Position numbers and translations under genes: made by a program. DNA of 64,000 nucleotides, taken from assembly GCA_016702335.1 (NCBI GenBank), contig JADJEF010000002.1, positions 62,001 to 126,000 on the forward strand, written 5' to 3'. Below are positions 35,272-44,466 of this stretch, one piece after another (the stretch's first letter is position 1; each line of letters begins with the position of its first letter). Origin of the DNA: Rhodocyclaceae bacterium. Lineage in GTDB: Bacteria; Pseudomonadota; Gammaproteobacteria; Burkholderiales; Rhodocyclaceae. The notes below the pieces were generated by a model. It saw only the letters and a program-made list of their open reading frames with translations, searched no databases and was not told the origin of the DNA.

Positions 35272-36177
35272 TCAGGCGGCACGCGTGGCTTGTATGGGGC
35301 GTGCCATGCGCAGTGCCAGTTGCAAAAATTCATCCCAGACATCGCCGCGCGCAATGCCCTTGATCATGCGGTCGATTTTCGCTGCATGCAACAGGGCAGG
35401 CCGGTGCCCGCTGGTGCGTGCTTCGGTCGCCAGCGCCCAGAGCACCAGCGGCAGGGCCGCGTCTTCGGCTTTGAGGCCTTCGAGCGTGCGCGCGGTGCGC
35501 GCGGCATCGCGGGCTTTGACCGCGTCGCGCAGGTCGGAAATGTCGTAGCGGGCGACATTGAGTACCGCCGCTTCACACTGGGCGAGCGAGAGTTCCCCTT
35601 GCGGGTAGAGCAGGCCCAGCTTTTGTATTTCCTGATGCGCGGCCAGCAGGTTGCCTTCGACGTGGCTGGCCATGAATTCGAGCGCGGCGCGGCTGGCTGT
35701 TTGCTCCTGGCGCTTGAGCCGGGCGGCAATCCAGACCGGCAGTTGCGCGAGCGCCGGGGCGTTGCACTCGATCATGACGCCGGCATTGCCCAGTGCTGTG
35801 ACCCAGGCGGCCTTTTTGGCTTGCCAGTCGAGTTCGGGCAGGGTGATGAGCGTGACAACGCCGCTACCGACCGACCTGGCGTAGCGTTGCAGGGCTTCGC
35901 TGCCGTCGCGGCCCGGTTTTCCCGAGGGAATGCGCAGATCGACCAGCTTGCTGCCGCCAAAGAGCGAGAGGTTGCCGGCCGAAAGGAACAGATCGTCCCA
36001 GCGGAAATTGGCACTGGCTACAATCACTTCGCGCTCGTCATAGCGCTGCGTGCGGGCGCACGCGCGGATGGCATCCCCGGCCTCAATGACCAGCAACGGT
36101 TCGTCACCGTGCACGACATACAGCGGTGCCAGCGGCTTCTGCAGGTGAGTTGCGAGCTGGTCGGGCCGCAGTTGCAC
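35272..36177 (-). CDS. holA: DNA polymerase III delta subunit (apparently shortened)
   Basis: The delta subunit opens the sliding clamp within the clamp loader. It is 301 residues, against 343 in E. coli. Seen: the start RPDQLATHLQKPLAPLYVVHGDEPLL, the RecQ-like AAA region (FGGSKLVDLRIPSGKPG), LLAAHQEIQKLGLLYP, and the end AAKIDRMIKGIARGDVWDEF. Between WALATEART and SGHRPALLHAAKIDR I expected about 40-45 more residues, including a conserved helix with an RxWG-like motif. They are absent, with the frame kept (around 35400-35425). Either the domain is naturally shorter here or there is an in-frame deletion. Confidence 0.9.
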   Translation of the reverse strand: MQLRPDQLATHLQKPLAPLYVVHGDEPLLVIEAGDAIRACARTQRYDEREVIVASANFRWDDLFLSAGNLSLFGGSKLVDLRIPSGKPGRDGSEALQRYARSVGSGVVTLITLPELDWQAKKAAWVTALGNAGVMIECNAPALAQLPVWIAARLKRQEQTASRAALEFMASHVEGNLLAAHQEIQKLGLLYPQGELSLAQCEAAVLNVARYDISDLRDAVKARDAARTARTLEGLKAEDAALPLVLWALATEARTSGHRPALLHAAKIDRMIKGIARGDVWDEFLQLALRMARPIQATRAA

Positions 36178-36179
36178 GC

Positions 36180-36677
36180 TTACTCCTCGCGCAGTCGGGC
36201 CGTGGAGAGGCGGCGCAAGAGTTGCTGCACCAGATCGTTCTGCATGTCACGCCAGAGCAGTTGCTCTTCGGACTCTTTGGACAGCACGACCGAGTCGCTG
36301 TAGGTGATGTCGCGCTTGAGCACGATCTGCGAAGGCGGCAGCAAAGCGCGATTGTCTTTATTGACCAACTGGAAGCCGAACACGCGGATCAGTTCGTACT
36401 CGCGCGCTTGGCCAGAGGCGCTGGTCGAGAGAACGCGTTTTTCCTGCCGGTTGTCCAAGACCCGCAATTGCGCTTCGGCATCTTTGATGTCATTGACCAC
36501 CAGGGTATTGGAGCCTGCCTCCACGCTGCGTTTGATCAGCGCATGCAACTCCTGCGCGTCGGGTAGCCCCGTATGCAGGGTCTTGAACGGCAGGTTGTAG
36601 GCGCCGCGCAATTGAAAGCCGCAGGCCGCCAGTGTGGCGGTGAGCAGCAGTGCGGCAATCGTAATGGCGCGGCGCAT
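36180..36677 (-). CDS. lptE: LPS-assembly lipoprotein LptE
   Basis: LptE is the outer-membrane lipoprotein that plugs LptD for lipopolysaccharide insertion. It is 165 residues from ATG 36677. Seen: a signal peptide with the lipobox LAACGFQLRG (lipidated Cys19), GFQLRGAYNLPFKTLHTG, and FGFQLVNKDNRALLPPS in the mature part, ending with the usual DMQNDLVQQLLRRL helix. The leuS-lptE-holA order is standard for proteobacteria, which supports the name in this variable family. Confidence 0.92.
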   Translation of the reverse strand: MRRAITIAALLLTATLAACGFQLRGAYNLPFKTLHTGLPDAQELHALIKRSVEAGSNTLVVNDIKDAEAQLRVLDNRQEKRVLSTSASGQAREYELIRVFGFQLVNKDNRALLPPSQIVLKRDITYSDSVVLSKESEEQLLWRDMQNDLVQQLLRRLSTARLREE

Positions 36678-36696
36678 GGGGTGTCCTTGCGTGGTG

Positions 36697-39306
36697 TTAG
36701 ACAACGATATTTACCAGACGGCCCGGCACGATGATGACCTTCTTCGCCGGTTTGCCTTCCATGTAGCGCTGCGCGCCCTCGGTGGCCAGTGCAGCCGCCT
36801 CGATCGCCGTCTTTTCAGCGCCGACTTGGACGCAGAGCGTACCGCGATGCTTGCCATTGACCTGCAGCACCAGTTCGAGCGTGTCTTGCACCAGCGCCGC
36901 TTCCAGCGGCTCAGGCCAGCAGGCATCGAGGATATCGCCCTCGTAGCTCAGGTCTGACCACAGCGCGTGGGCAATGTGGGGCGTGATAGGCGAGAGGACG
37001 CGTACCAGAATGCCAAAGCACTCGCGCAGTACGGGCTCGCGTCCCTCGCACGTCGGCGCTTTTTCGAGTGCATTGAGCATCTTCATGCAGGCCGAGGCGA
37101 CGGTATTGAACTGGAACTTGCCCAGATCGAAATTGGCCTGTTTGAGCAGCAGATGAATTTCCCGGCGCAAGGCCGCGAGTTCGTCGGGCAGCGCGGCCGG
37201 AACAGGAGCTTGCGTGCGCAACGCTGCCTGATGGGCAACGCCGAAATTCCAGACGCGGCGCAAGAAGCGGAAGGCGCCTTCGACGCCCGAGTCCGACCAC
37301 TCCAGGGTCTGTTCCGGCGGCGCGGCAAACATCATGAAAAAGCGTGCGGTATCGGCACCGTACTGCTCGATGAGTGACTGCGGGTCGACGCCATTGCGCT
37401 TCGATTTCGACATGGTACCGACGCCGCCGTAGTCCACTGCCTGACCGTCGGCTTTGCTGGTGGCACCGATGACATGACCGCCCCCGTCACCCTCTGCGCG
37501 CACCAGTTCGACTTCTTCCGGTGCGAAATATTCAATGGCACCTTTGTCGGTACGGCGCGAAAAGATATGGTTGAGCACCATGCCCTGCGTGAGCAGGTTG
37601 GCAAAGGGTTCGTCGAAATTGACCAGGCCGAGATCACGCATCACACGCGTCCAGAAGCGCGAATACAGCAGATGCAGGATGGCGTGCTCGATGCCGCCGA
37701 TGTACTGGTCGACCGGCATCCAGTAGTTGATGCGCTGATCGACCATGGTCTCGGCGTCTGGCGCGCAGTAGCGCATGTAGTACCAGGACGAGTCGACGAA
37801 GGTATCCATCGTGTCGGTTTCGCGCTTGGCCGGCGCGCCGCACTTCGGGCAAGCGCAGTTGAGAAAGTCTGGTCGCCGATTGAGCGGGTTGCCGGCGCCG
37901 TCGGGCGCACAGTCTTCCGGCAGCACCACCGGCAATTGCGCCTCGGGCACTGGCACCGTGCCGCAAGCGTCGCAATGAATCAGGGGGATCGGGCAACCCC
38001 AGTAGCGCTGACGTGAAATTCCCCAGTCGCGCAAACGGAACTGCACCTTCTTTTCGCCGATCCCTTTGGCGGCAAGGTCGGCGGCAATCGACTCGATGGC
38101 GGTCTCATAGGTCAGCCCGTCGTACTTGCCCGAGTGAATGCAGCGGCCGTTTTGCTTGTCGCCGTACCAGTCTTGCCAACCATCAAGCGAATACGCCTTG
38201 CCGGCAATGTCGATCACTTGCTTGATCGGCAAGCCATAGGTCTTGGCGAAAGCGAAGTCGCGCTCGTCATGCGCGGGGACCCCCATGACGGCGCCATCGC
38301 CGTAACTCATGAGCACGTAGTTGCCGACCCACACCTCGACCTTGTCGCCGGAAAGCGGATGCGTGACCTGAATGCCGGTGGGCATACCCTTCTTTTCCAT
38401 GGTGGCCATGTCGGCTTCCATGACCGAGCCGTGCTTGCATTCGTCAATGAACGCGGCCAGCTGCGGGTTGCTTTTCGCCGCATGGGTGGCCAGTGGGTGT
38501 TCGGCAGCGACCGCACAGAAGGTCACACCCATGATGGTGTCGGCGCGGGTGGTGAAGACCCACAACTGCCCTGGCGTACCGTCCAGTTCGTAGGGGAAAG
38601 CGAAGCGCACGCCGGTGCTTTTGCCTATCCAGTTGGCCTGCATGGTCTTGACCCGCTCGGGCCAGCCGGTCATGCCGTCGAGCGCACTGAGCAGTTGCTC
38701 CGCGTATTGCGTGATGCCGAGGTAATAGCCGGGAATTTCGCGTTTCTCGACCAGGGCACCAGTGCGCCAGCCACGGCCTTCAATGACCTGTTCGTTGGCC
38801 AGCACGGTCTGGTCGACCGGGTCCCAGTTCACCGTCTGCGTCTTTTTGTAGGCGATGCCCTTTTCCAGCATGCGTAAAAACAGCCACTGGTTCCACTTGT
38901 AATACTGCGGCGTGCAGGTCGCCAACTCGCGCTCCCAGTCAAGGGCAAAGCCCAGCGACTGCAGCTGCTTCTTCATGTAGGCGATATTGTCGTAGGTCCA
39001 CTTGGCCGGCGGCACCTTGTTCTGGATGGCCGCATTTTCAGCAGGCAGACCAAAGGCGTCCCAACCCATGGGCTGCATCACGTTGTAGCCGCGCATGCGA
39101 TGCCAGCGGGTGAGCATGTCACCGATGGTGTAGTTGCGCACATGGCCCATGTGCAGCTTGCCCGAGGGGTAGGGCAGCATCGAGAGGCAGTAGTACTTGG
39201 GTCGTTCGCTCCCCGGGCCGCTCTCAGTGGCGCGAAAACTGTTGGTTTCGGTCCAGTGCCGCTGCGCGGCCTGCTCTATCTCGTTGGCTTGGTATTTTTC
39301 CTGCAT
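36697..39306 (-). CDS. leuS: Leucyl-tRNA synthetase
   Basis: LeuS charges tRNA-Leu. It is 869 residues from ATG 39306 (MQEKYQANEIEQAAQRHW). Seen: the HIGH-type motif GKLHMGHVRNY, the CP1 editing domain with VFTTRADTIMGVTF, the zinc-like region CPKCGAPAKRETDTMDTFVDSSWYY split among others, and the KMSKS motif GTMSKSKRNGVDP. The C-terminal domain ends normally. A dispersed-repeat copy with a changed middle lies in the sense frame near the C-terminus and is read as VQVGAEKTAIEAAAL, where E. coli has a comparable VPVDATEEQV. The gene leads leuS-lptE-holA-proA on the minus strand. Confidence 0.97.
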   Translation of the reverse strand: MQEKYQANEIEQAAQRHWTETNSFRATESGPGSERPKYYCLSMLPYPSGKLHMGHVRNYTIGDMLTRWHRMRGYNVMQPMGWDAFGLPAENAAIQNKVPPAKWTYDNIAYMKKQLQSLGFALDWERELATCTPQYYKWNQWLFLRMLEKGIAYKKTQTVNWDPVDQTVLANEQVIEGRGWRTGALVEKREIPGYYLGITQYAEQLLSALDGMTGWPERVKTMQANWIGKSTGVRFAFPYELDGTPGQLWVFTTRADTIMGVTFCAVAAEHPLATHAAKSNPQLAAFIDECKHGSVMEADMATMEKKGMPTGIQVTHPLSGDKVEVWVGNYVLMSYGDGAVMGVPAHDERDFAFAKTYGLPIKQVIDIAGKAYSLDGWQDWYGDKQNGRCIHSGKYDGLTYETAIESIAADLAAKGIGEKKVQFRLRDWGISRQRYWGCPIPLIHCDACGTVPVPEAQLPVVLPEDCAPDGAGNPLNRRPDFLNCACPKCGAPAKRETDTMDTFVDSSWYYMRYCAPDAETMVDQRINYWMPVDQYIGGIEHAILHLLYSRFWTRVMRDLGLVNFDEPFANLLTQGMVLNHIFSRRTDKGAIEYFAPEEVELVRAEGDGGGHVIGATSKADGQAVDYGGVGTMSKSKRNGVDPQSLIEQYGADTARFFMMFAAPPEQTLEWSDSGVEGAFRFLRRVWNFGVAHQAALRTQAPVPAALPDELAALRREIHLLLKQANFDLGKFQFNTVASACMKMLNALEKAPTCEGREPVLRECFGILVRVLSPITPHIAHALWSDLSYEGDILDACWPEPLEAALVQDTLELVLQVNGKHRGTLCVQVGAEKTAIEAAALATEGAQRYMEGKPAKKVIIVPGRLVNIVV
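36803..36827 (-). repeat. Dispersed 25-bp repeat, copy 7 (sense inside leuS, most diverged)
   Basis: Both arms are kept (AAGTCGGCGCTG and ACGGCGAT), but the centre is AAAAG in place of G(T/C)GA(C/G). Read as QVGAEKTAI in the leuS frame. Confidence 0.7.
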
Positions 39307-39411
39307 GGCGCGCCTGGCGGGCATACTGTTGGCGAAATCACTGAGCGAAAATTATACTCGCCGAGTGCTTGCGGCCACCTCCTGCTCCCTCCCCCGAAAG
39401 CGAGATCCTTC

Positions 39412-40287
39412 ATGAAAAACGTGCTCCTGGTCTGCGTTGCTGCGTTGAGTTGTCTTTTTTTCGGTGCTACGGTAGCGGCACCTCTGGCCACGGCTGAGCG
39501 AATTCAATCGCCGGCGTGGCTGGTGCGCGACGGCCTTCGCGAGCCATTGGCACCGGGGCAGAACCTGCGGGCCGGCGATAGTGTCGAGACCGGTGTCAAT
39601 GCGCGCGTGTATTTGCGTTTGGCTGAGGGTAGCCAGATCAAGCTGGGCGAACACGCGGTATTTGTCGTCGAGTCCGGCGCGATGCGGTCTGGCGTGCTTA
39701 CCGGGCTCATGGACGTGGTCAATGGGGCTTTTCGCTTTACCACCGGGTTGGTCAACAAGGGGCGCGGTCGCCGCGATCTGCGGATTCAGGTGATGACCGC
39801 CACCATAGGAATTCGCGGTACGGATGTCTGGGGCAGGGCCGCCGGTGACGGTGATTTGGTTGCCCTGATTGAGGGAAACATCTCACTAAGGCAGGATGGA
39901 CAAGCGCTGGACATTCAGCCCATGCAATTCATGGATGCACCGCGCGGAGCCGCCGCCCGCGTCAAGGCGCTCGCGCCGGCTACGCTCGAACGCTTGGCCG
40001 CCGAAACCGAGCTGCAGCCCGGGGCCGGCATGCGGCGCGAACCACGCGCTGGTTGGGCGATTTTGGCGGGTGAATTCGTCGCGAAGCGCGAGGCGCAAAT
40101 GTCTCTGAATACTTTGCGCGACGCAGGGTTTCCAGCACGTGTGTCATTTTCCGGTGCCGGCCGACAGAGTGGCAAACCCTATCGCTTGCTAGTCAGCGGC
40201 TTTGGCAACGAAGCCGCGGCGCAAGCCGCCTTGGCCCCGATGACCGTCATACCGGGCCTCAGCCCGCGTGTCGTGTCTGCGCCTTGA
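39412..40287 (+). CDS. Secreted FecR-domain protein with C-terminal SPOR domain
   Basis: A 291-residue exported protein of unknown function. Seen: a signal peptide (MKNVLLVCVAALSCLFFG..., cut near residue 23), a FecR domain with GQNLRAGDSVETGVNARVYL and ATIGIRGTDVWG, and a C-terminal SPOR-like domain (GWAILAGEFVAKREAQM to LVSGFGNEAAAQ) that in other proteins binds denuded septal peptidoglycan. ATG 39412 is chosen for the signal peptide. The longer frame runs into leuS. There is no FecI sigma factor or TonB receptor nearby, so this is not an iron-signalling FecR. It is divergent from leuS and is the first of two FecR-domain genes here. Confidence 0.85.
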   Translation: MKNVLLVCVAALSCLFFGATVAAPLATAERIQSPAWLVRDGLREPLAPGQNLRAGDSVETGVNARVYLRLAEGSQIKLGEHAVFVVESGAMRSGVLTGLMDVVNGAFRFTTGLVNKGRGRRDLRIQVMTATIGIRGTDVWGRAAGDGDLVALIEGNISLRQDGQALDIQPMQFMDAPRGAAARVKALAPATLERLAAETELQPGAGMRREPRAGWAILAGEFVAKREAQMSLNTLRDAGFPARVSFSGAGRQSGKPYRLLVSGFGNEAAAQAALAPMTVIPGLSPRVVSAP

Positions 40288-40603
40288 TACGGTCGCTGTT
40301 GGCGCGCTCAAGCAGCGCCTGCCATGCGTCCCAAAGATTCAGGGCAACGTTGTAGCAGTGGCTGCGGGTGCGAAAACCCAAATCCAGCTGATACAGTGGC
40401 GCTTTCCGGATGAGACTCTCGGCCGCGACCAACTCGAACAGCCGATCCATTGCCCGCGAGTGGGCGCGAGCAGGCGACATCCCGCCCTCGGACGCCGTTT
40501 CTGCGCGGGCGCGCTGCCACAGCTCGACGGCCTGATCATCTGAAATTCGAGCCTTCCTGGCCAGCCAAGGCAGGAGCTTGGGGGTGCTTTCCTTCGAGTG
40601 CAT
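40259..40603 (-). CDS. Hypothetical protein
   Basis: A 114-residue soluble protein, rich in helix and basic at its end, with no family I recognise. Seen: a good ribosome site (AGGAG, seven bases before the ATG at 40603), LPWLARKARISDDQAVELWQ, and PLYQLDLGFRTRSHCYNVALNLWDAW. Its 3' end overlaps the convergent FecR-SPOR gene by 29 bases. The strong start site argues for a real gene. The function is unknown. Confidence 0.6.
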   Translation of the reverse strand: MHSKESTPKLLPWLARKARISDDQAVELWQRARAETASEGGMSPARAHSRAMDRLFELVAAESLIRKAPLYQLDLGFRTRSHCYNVALNLWDAWQALLERANSDRIKAQTRHAG

Positions 40604-40782
40604 GGTAAATCTCCTAAATTTGCATGCGCGGCGAACAGGGTCGCCACGGTTCTGGGACGTACTTCAACCGAATCCGGGGCAAGCAGGTAGACTTGACGCA
40701 TCGCTCTAAGCGCACACTCCGGCGGCATTTGCCGGTATGACTGGCTGTAGTTCATCCCCCTTTGATTCAGGTATTTCCCAGC

Positions 40783-42960
40783 GTGAACCTATTGCACGGA
40801 CTCAATGATCCTCAGATGGCGGCGGTGACGCTGCCTGCCCAGCATGCCCTGATCCTGGCGGGAGCGGGCTCGGGCAAAACGCGGGTGCTGACGACGCGCA
40901 TTGCGTGGCTGATCTCCACCCATCAGATTTCGCCGACGGGTGTGCTTGCGGTCACCTTTACCAACAAGGCGGCCAAGGAAATGCTCTCGCGCCTTTCAGC
41001 AATGCTGCCGATCAATGTGCGCGGGATGTGGATAGGCACGTTTCACGGCTTGTGCAACCGCCTGTTGCGCACGCACTATCGAGATGCCGGGTTGCCGCAA
41101 TTGTTTCAGATTCTTGATTCGGGCGACCAACTGGCGGCGGTGAAGCGCCTGCTCAAGAGCCTGAATGTCGATGACGAGAAATTCCCGCCCAAGGAGCTGA
41201 CCTGGTTCATTAATGCCCAGAAGGAAGCCGGCTTGCGCCCGGCCGCGGTGGAAGCCTATGACGACTGGATGCGCCGCCGTGTGGAGCTCTATTCGGCCTA
41301 TGACGCACAGTGCCAGCGCGAGGGCGTGGTTGATTTTGCCGAGCTGCTGCTGCGTTCCTACGAACTTCTGGAGCGCAACGAACCGCTGCGTCGGCATTAC
41401 CAGGAGCGCTTTGCCCACATTCTTGTGGACGAGTTTCAGGATACCAACAAGCTGCAATATGCCTGGCTGAAACTGCTGGCTGGCGACCGTGGTGCGCTGT
41501 TTTGCGTGGGCGACGATGATCAGTCGATCTATGCGTTTCGCGGGGCCGACGTGGGCAATATGCGCGATTTCGAGCGCGAATTCCGGGTGCAGAACCTGAT
41601 CCGCCTGGAGCAGAACTACCGGTCTCACGGCAATATTCTCGACGCCGCCAACGCCATCATTCAGAACAACCCGCAGCGACTGGGCAAGAACCTGTGGACC
41701 GAGGCGGGCTCGGGTGAGCCGATACGCGTCTACGAGTCGTATTCGGATGGCGACGAAGCGCGTTTCATTGTCGATGAAGTGAAGGCGCTGAGTAGCGACG
41801 GGCATGCCCGCGCCGAGATCGCTTTGCTCTACCGCAGCAATGCCCAGTCGCGCGCACTGGAACACGCCCTGTTCAATGCTGGCCTGCCGTACCGTGTGTA
41901 TGGCGGCTTGCGCTTCTTCGAGCGGGCCGAGATCAAACATGCGCTGGCCTACCTGCGCCTGATTGCCAATACCAACGACGACACGGCCTTCGTGCGTGTG
42001 GTCAATTTCCCGACCCGGGGCATTGGCGCGCGCACCCTGGAGCAGTTGGGTGACGCGGCACGTGTCGCCGGAACCAGCCTGCATGGGGCTATTCCGCGCC
42101 TGGGTGGGGCTGGCGGGCAAAAGCTAGCCGCATTTGCCGAGTTGATCGTACGCCTGGGCAGCGCCAGCCATTTGCCTTTGCCCGAGCTGGTTGAGCATGT
42201 GCTCGATCTATCGGGTCTGCGCACCCATTACCAGAACGAAAAAGAGGGGCAGGAGCGGCTGGAGAATCTGGACGAACTGGTCAACGCCGCCAGCAGCTTT
42301 GTCGCCGAAGAGGGGCGGGTCGGGGAGGATGGCGAGTTGTCGAGTGACCTCGCGGCATTTCTTGCGCACGCCTCGCTCGAAGCCGGCGAGCATCAGGCCG
42401 GCGAGGGCGACGATGCCCTGCAGTTGATGACCGTGCATTCGGCCAAGGGCCTGGAATTCAATGTCGTATTTATATGTGGCCTGGAGGAGGGCTTGTTCCC
42501 GCACGAGAACAGCCTGCAGGAGGATCGCGGCCTGGAAGAAGAGCGCCGCCTGATGTATGTCGCGGTGACCCGTGCGCGCGAGCGTTTGTATCTGTGCTTC
42601 GCCCAGACGCGCATGTTGCATGGACAGACACGCTACAACCTGCCCTCGCGTTTTCTGGAGGAGATTCCCGAACCCTTGCTCAAATGGCTGACGGCTCGCT
42701 CAGGTGCTGGACCGGGATATTCGGGCTCGGCCGCCGTGTCGCCAGCGCCGACTTGGGAATCGACGCCGCGACGTCGTGAGCGCCAAGAGGCGGCGAGCGG
42801 TCTGCGTATTGGCCAGAGCGTCAGTCATGCCAGATTTGGTCTCGGCGTGATCGTCAATGCCGAAGGGAGCGGCAGCGATGCCCGTGTGCAGGTGAACTTC
42901 GGTGCACAGGGGATGAAGTGGCTGGCGCTGTCCGTAGCGAAGCTGGAGGCGGCGGGCTAG
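40783..42960 (+). CDS. uvrD: DNA helicase II, UvrD-type
   Basis: A superfamily 1A 3'-5' helicase for mismatch and nucleotide-excision repair. I chose GTG 40783 (VNLLHGLNDPQMAAV), giving 725 residues. A TTG seven codons earlier is possible. Seen: the Q motif GLNDPQ, Walker A AGAGSGKTRVL, motif Ia VTFTNKAAKEM, VDEFQDTN, GDDDQSIYAFRGAD, LEQNYRSH, LMTVHSAKGLEF and YVAVTRARERLYL. The C-terminal Tudor-like tail (RIGQSVSHARFGLGVIVNAEG) is UvrD/PcrA-type, which separates it from Rep. A repeat copy lies antisense in the linker before the tail and is read as AAVSPAPTW. Confidence 0.95.
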   Translation: MNLLHGLNDPQMAAVTLPAQHALILAGAGSGKTRVLTTRIAWLISTHQISPTGVLAVTFTNKAAKEMLSRLSAMLPINVRGMWIGTFHGLCNRLLRTHYRDAGLPQLFQILDSGDQLAAVKRLLKSLNVDDEKFPPKELTWFINAQKEAGLRPAAVEAYDDWMRRRVELYSAYDAQCQREGVVDFAELLLRSYELLERNEPLRRHYQERFAHILVDEFQDTNKLQYAWLKLLAGDRGALFCVGDDDQSIYAFRGADVGNMRDFEREFRVQNLIRLEQNYRSHGNILDAANAIIQNNPQRLGKNLWTEAGSGEPIRVYESYSDGDEARFIVDEVKALSSDGHARAEIALLYRSNAQSRALEHALFNAGLPYRVYGGLRFFERAEIKHALAYLRLIANTNDDTAFVRVVNFPTRGIGARTLEQLGDAARVAGTSLHGAIPRLGGAGGQKLAAFAELIVRLGSASHLPLPELVEHVLDLSGLRTHYQNEKEGQERLENLDELVNAASSFVAEEGRVGEDGELSSDLAAFLAHASLEAGEHQAGEGDDALQLMTVHSAKGLEFNVVFICGLEEGLFPHENSLQEDRGLEEERRLMYVAVTRARERLYLCFAQTRMLHGQTRYNLPSRFLEEIPEPLLKWLTARSGAGPGYSGSAAVSPAPTWESTPRRRERQEAASGLRIGQSVSHARFGLGVIVNAEGSGSDARVQVNFGAQGMKWLALSVAKLEAAG
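42730..42754 (-). repeat. Dispersed 25-bp repeat, copy 8 (antisense inside uvrD)
   Basis: On the minus strand AAGTCGGCGCTGG is followed by CGACACGGCGGC, so only the last two bases differ from consensus. In the uvrD frame the region is read as AAVSPAPTW, in the flexible linker between the helicase core and the Tudor-like tail. Confidence 0.85.
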
Positions 42961-43105
42961 GGCAGCGTGTTGCCCGCGGCGCAAGCGCAAGCGCGACCCC
43001 GACCCCGGACTCGTGACCGATAAATCCACGCTTAAATTGTGGGAATGTGTGTTTCAATTCTTCCTTTGGACGCTCCAGTCCGGGGTATTTGCGAGGGCAA
43101 TGATC

Positions 43106-44437
43106 ATGTTTGAGTGTCTTAGTGGCGCGTTCAACCGGGGCGTACTGCTCGCCGTCACCGTGCTTGCCAGTGTTTTTGCGACAGGGCAGGCGCACGCTCA
43201 GGGGGCGCTGGACGCTGCCGAGGCGCAGTTTGCCGAAGTGCTCCGCCTGCGTGGCGAGGTGCGTGCCGGTGCCAATGACAAAGAGCGGGTGCTGCGTACC
43301 GGAGATCAGGTGCGGGTGGGCGAACGGATCGTGGCTGCGCCCAGCGGTGAAGCGGTGCTGCGCACGGTGGATGCCGGCATGGTGGCCGTGCGGCCCGGCA
43401 CCGAGTTTATCGTGCAGGGCTATACCGCCCGGGGCGGTGCCGACGATGGCATGGTGCTGCGTCTGGTGACCGGCTCCCTGCGGGTTATCAGCGGCTGGAT
43501 CGCGCGCACCAATCGCGGCGGCCACAAGATCGTTACGCCTTCGGCGACGATCGGCATTCGTGGCACGGATCATGAACCGTATGTGCTGACGGCAGATCGA
43601 CCGACGTCCGAGGGGGCTACGCCGCACCGGGCCGGCACCTACGACAAGGTGAATCGTGGCGGTACGACGCTCGTGTCCGGTGGCGAGGGGGTGGACATTG
43701 ATCCGGGGCGCGTCGGCTTTGTTCGTGGCGAAGCCAAGGCGTACCGAACCCGCGCGATCATGACGCTGCTGCTGCCGGTTCTGCTCGACAAGATTCCCGA
43801 CTTTTATGTACCGGGGGCCTTCGATACCGAGCTCGATGCCTACTCCGCCACGGCCGATGAGCTGGCACGGCGCGAGCTTGAAACGCGTGCCGTGCCGGTG
43901 GCCCAAGCGCAGATCGTGCCGCCCGTGGCGGTGCCGACACCGATGCCTGCGGTCGCCAAGGCAAACACCCCGGCGGCGCCCGAGCCTTTATCGCCTGGCG
44001 AGCCAGCGCGGGGCAGCCGCGATTGTGATGCCATGGTGATCGCCACGCAATGGCTGACGGAACTCGATGACGGCATCGTGCGCAAAGATCCGAATGCCAT
44101 CCTTTCCCGGTTTGCTGACGAGGTGGCGATCAAGGCAGTCATCCGGAAAACGGACGGAACTCTCGCTGAAATCGATTTCACGCGTGACGAACTGGTACGC
44201 AGCACGATCAGCACCATGAACCAGCTTGAGGATTACAGCCACCGTCGCGTTTCTGTCGAAGCAAGCCCGGAAGTCTCGACGGCGGGCGCGTGCCAGCGCC
44301 TGATGGTGAAGTCGGTGGTGCTTGAAGGGGGCAAGCTCGCCGGCAAACCGTACCGCTTCGACTCCGTCGAGGAATATCTGCTGGAACGGCGCGACGGGCG
44401 CTGGCTCGCCGTGCGTTCGCGCTCGACGCAGCGCTGA
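43106..44437 (+). CDS. Secreted FecR-domain protein with C-terminal NTF2-like domain
   Basis: A 443-residue exported protein. Seen: a signal peptide ending ATGQAHAQ, a FecR domain with GDQVRVGERIVAAPSGEAVLRT and ATIGIRGTDHEPY, a middle region with a hydrophobic helix (IMTLLLPVLLDKIPDFYV), a proline/alanine linker (VAVPTPMPAV), and a C-terminal alpha-beta domain (DGIVRKDPNAILSRFADEVAIKAV to YLLERRDGRWLAV) that looks NTF2/SnoaL-like. The start at 43106 has GAGGG at better spacing than ATG 43100. It shares FecR features with the gene on the other side of uvrD. No iron-signalling partners are present, and the role is unknown. Confidence 0.82.
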   Translation: MFECLSGAFNRGVLLAVTVLASVFATGQAHAQGALDAAEAQFAEVLRLRGEVRAGANDKERVLRTGDQVRVGERIVAAPSGEAVLRTVDAGMVAVRPGTEFIVQGYTARGGADDGMVLRLVTGSLRVISGWIARTNRGGHKIVTPSATIGIRGTDHEPYVLTADRPTSEGATPHRAGTYDKVNRGGTTLVSGGEGVDIDPGRVGFVRGEAKAYRTRAIMTLLLPVLLDKIPDFYVPGAFDTELDAYSATADELARRELETRAVPVAQAQIVPPVAVPTPMPAVAKANTPAAPEPLSPGEPARGSRDCDAMVIATQWLTELDDGIVRKDPNAILSRFADEVAIKAVIRKTDGTLAEIDFTRDELVRSTISTMNQLEDYSHRRVSVEASPEVSTAGACQRLMVKSVVLEGGKLAGKPYRFDSVEEYLLERRDGRWLAVRSRSTQR

Positions 44438-44466
44438 ACCCGGAACGCACGGGCAGGAACGACGGC

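Noticed and set aside
37050..37072. CGTCGGCGCTTTTTCGAGTGC in leuS
   Set aside because: Shares nine bases of the first arm only, and encodes a normal leuS stretch (EKAPTCEG).
39412..40287. FecR-type iron signalling system
   Set aside because: The protein has a cleavable signal and a SPOR domain. No FecI-like sigma factor or TonB receptor is present in the window.
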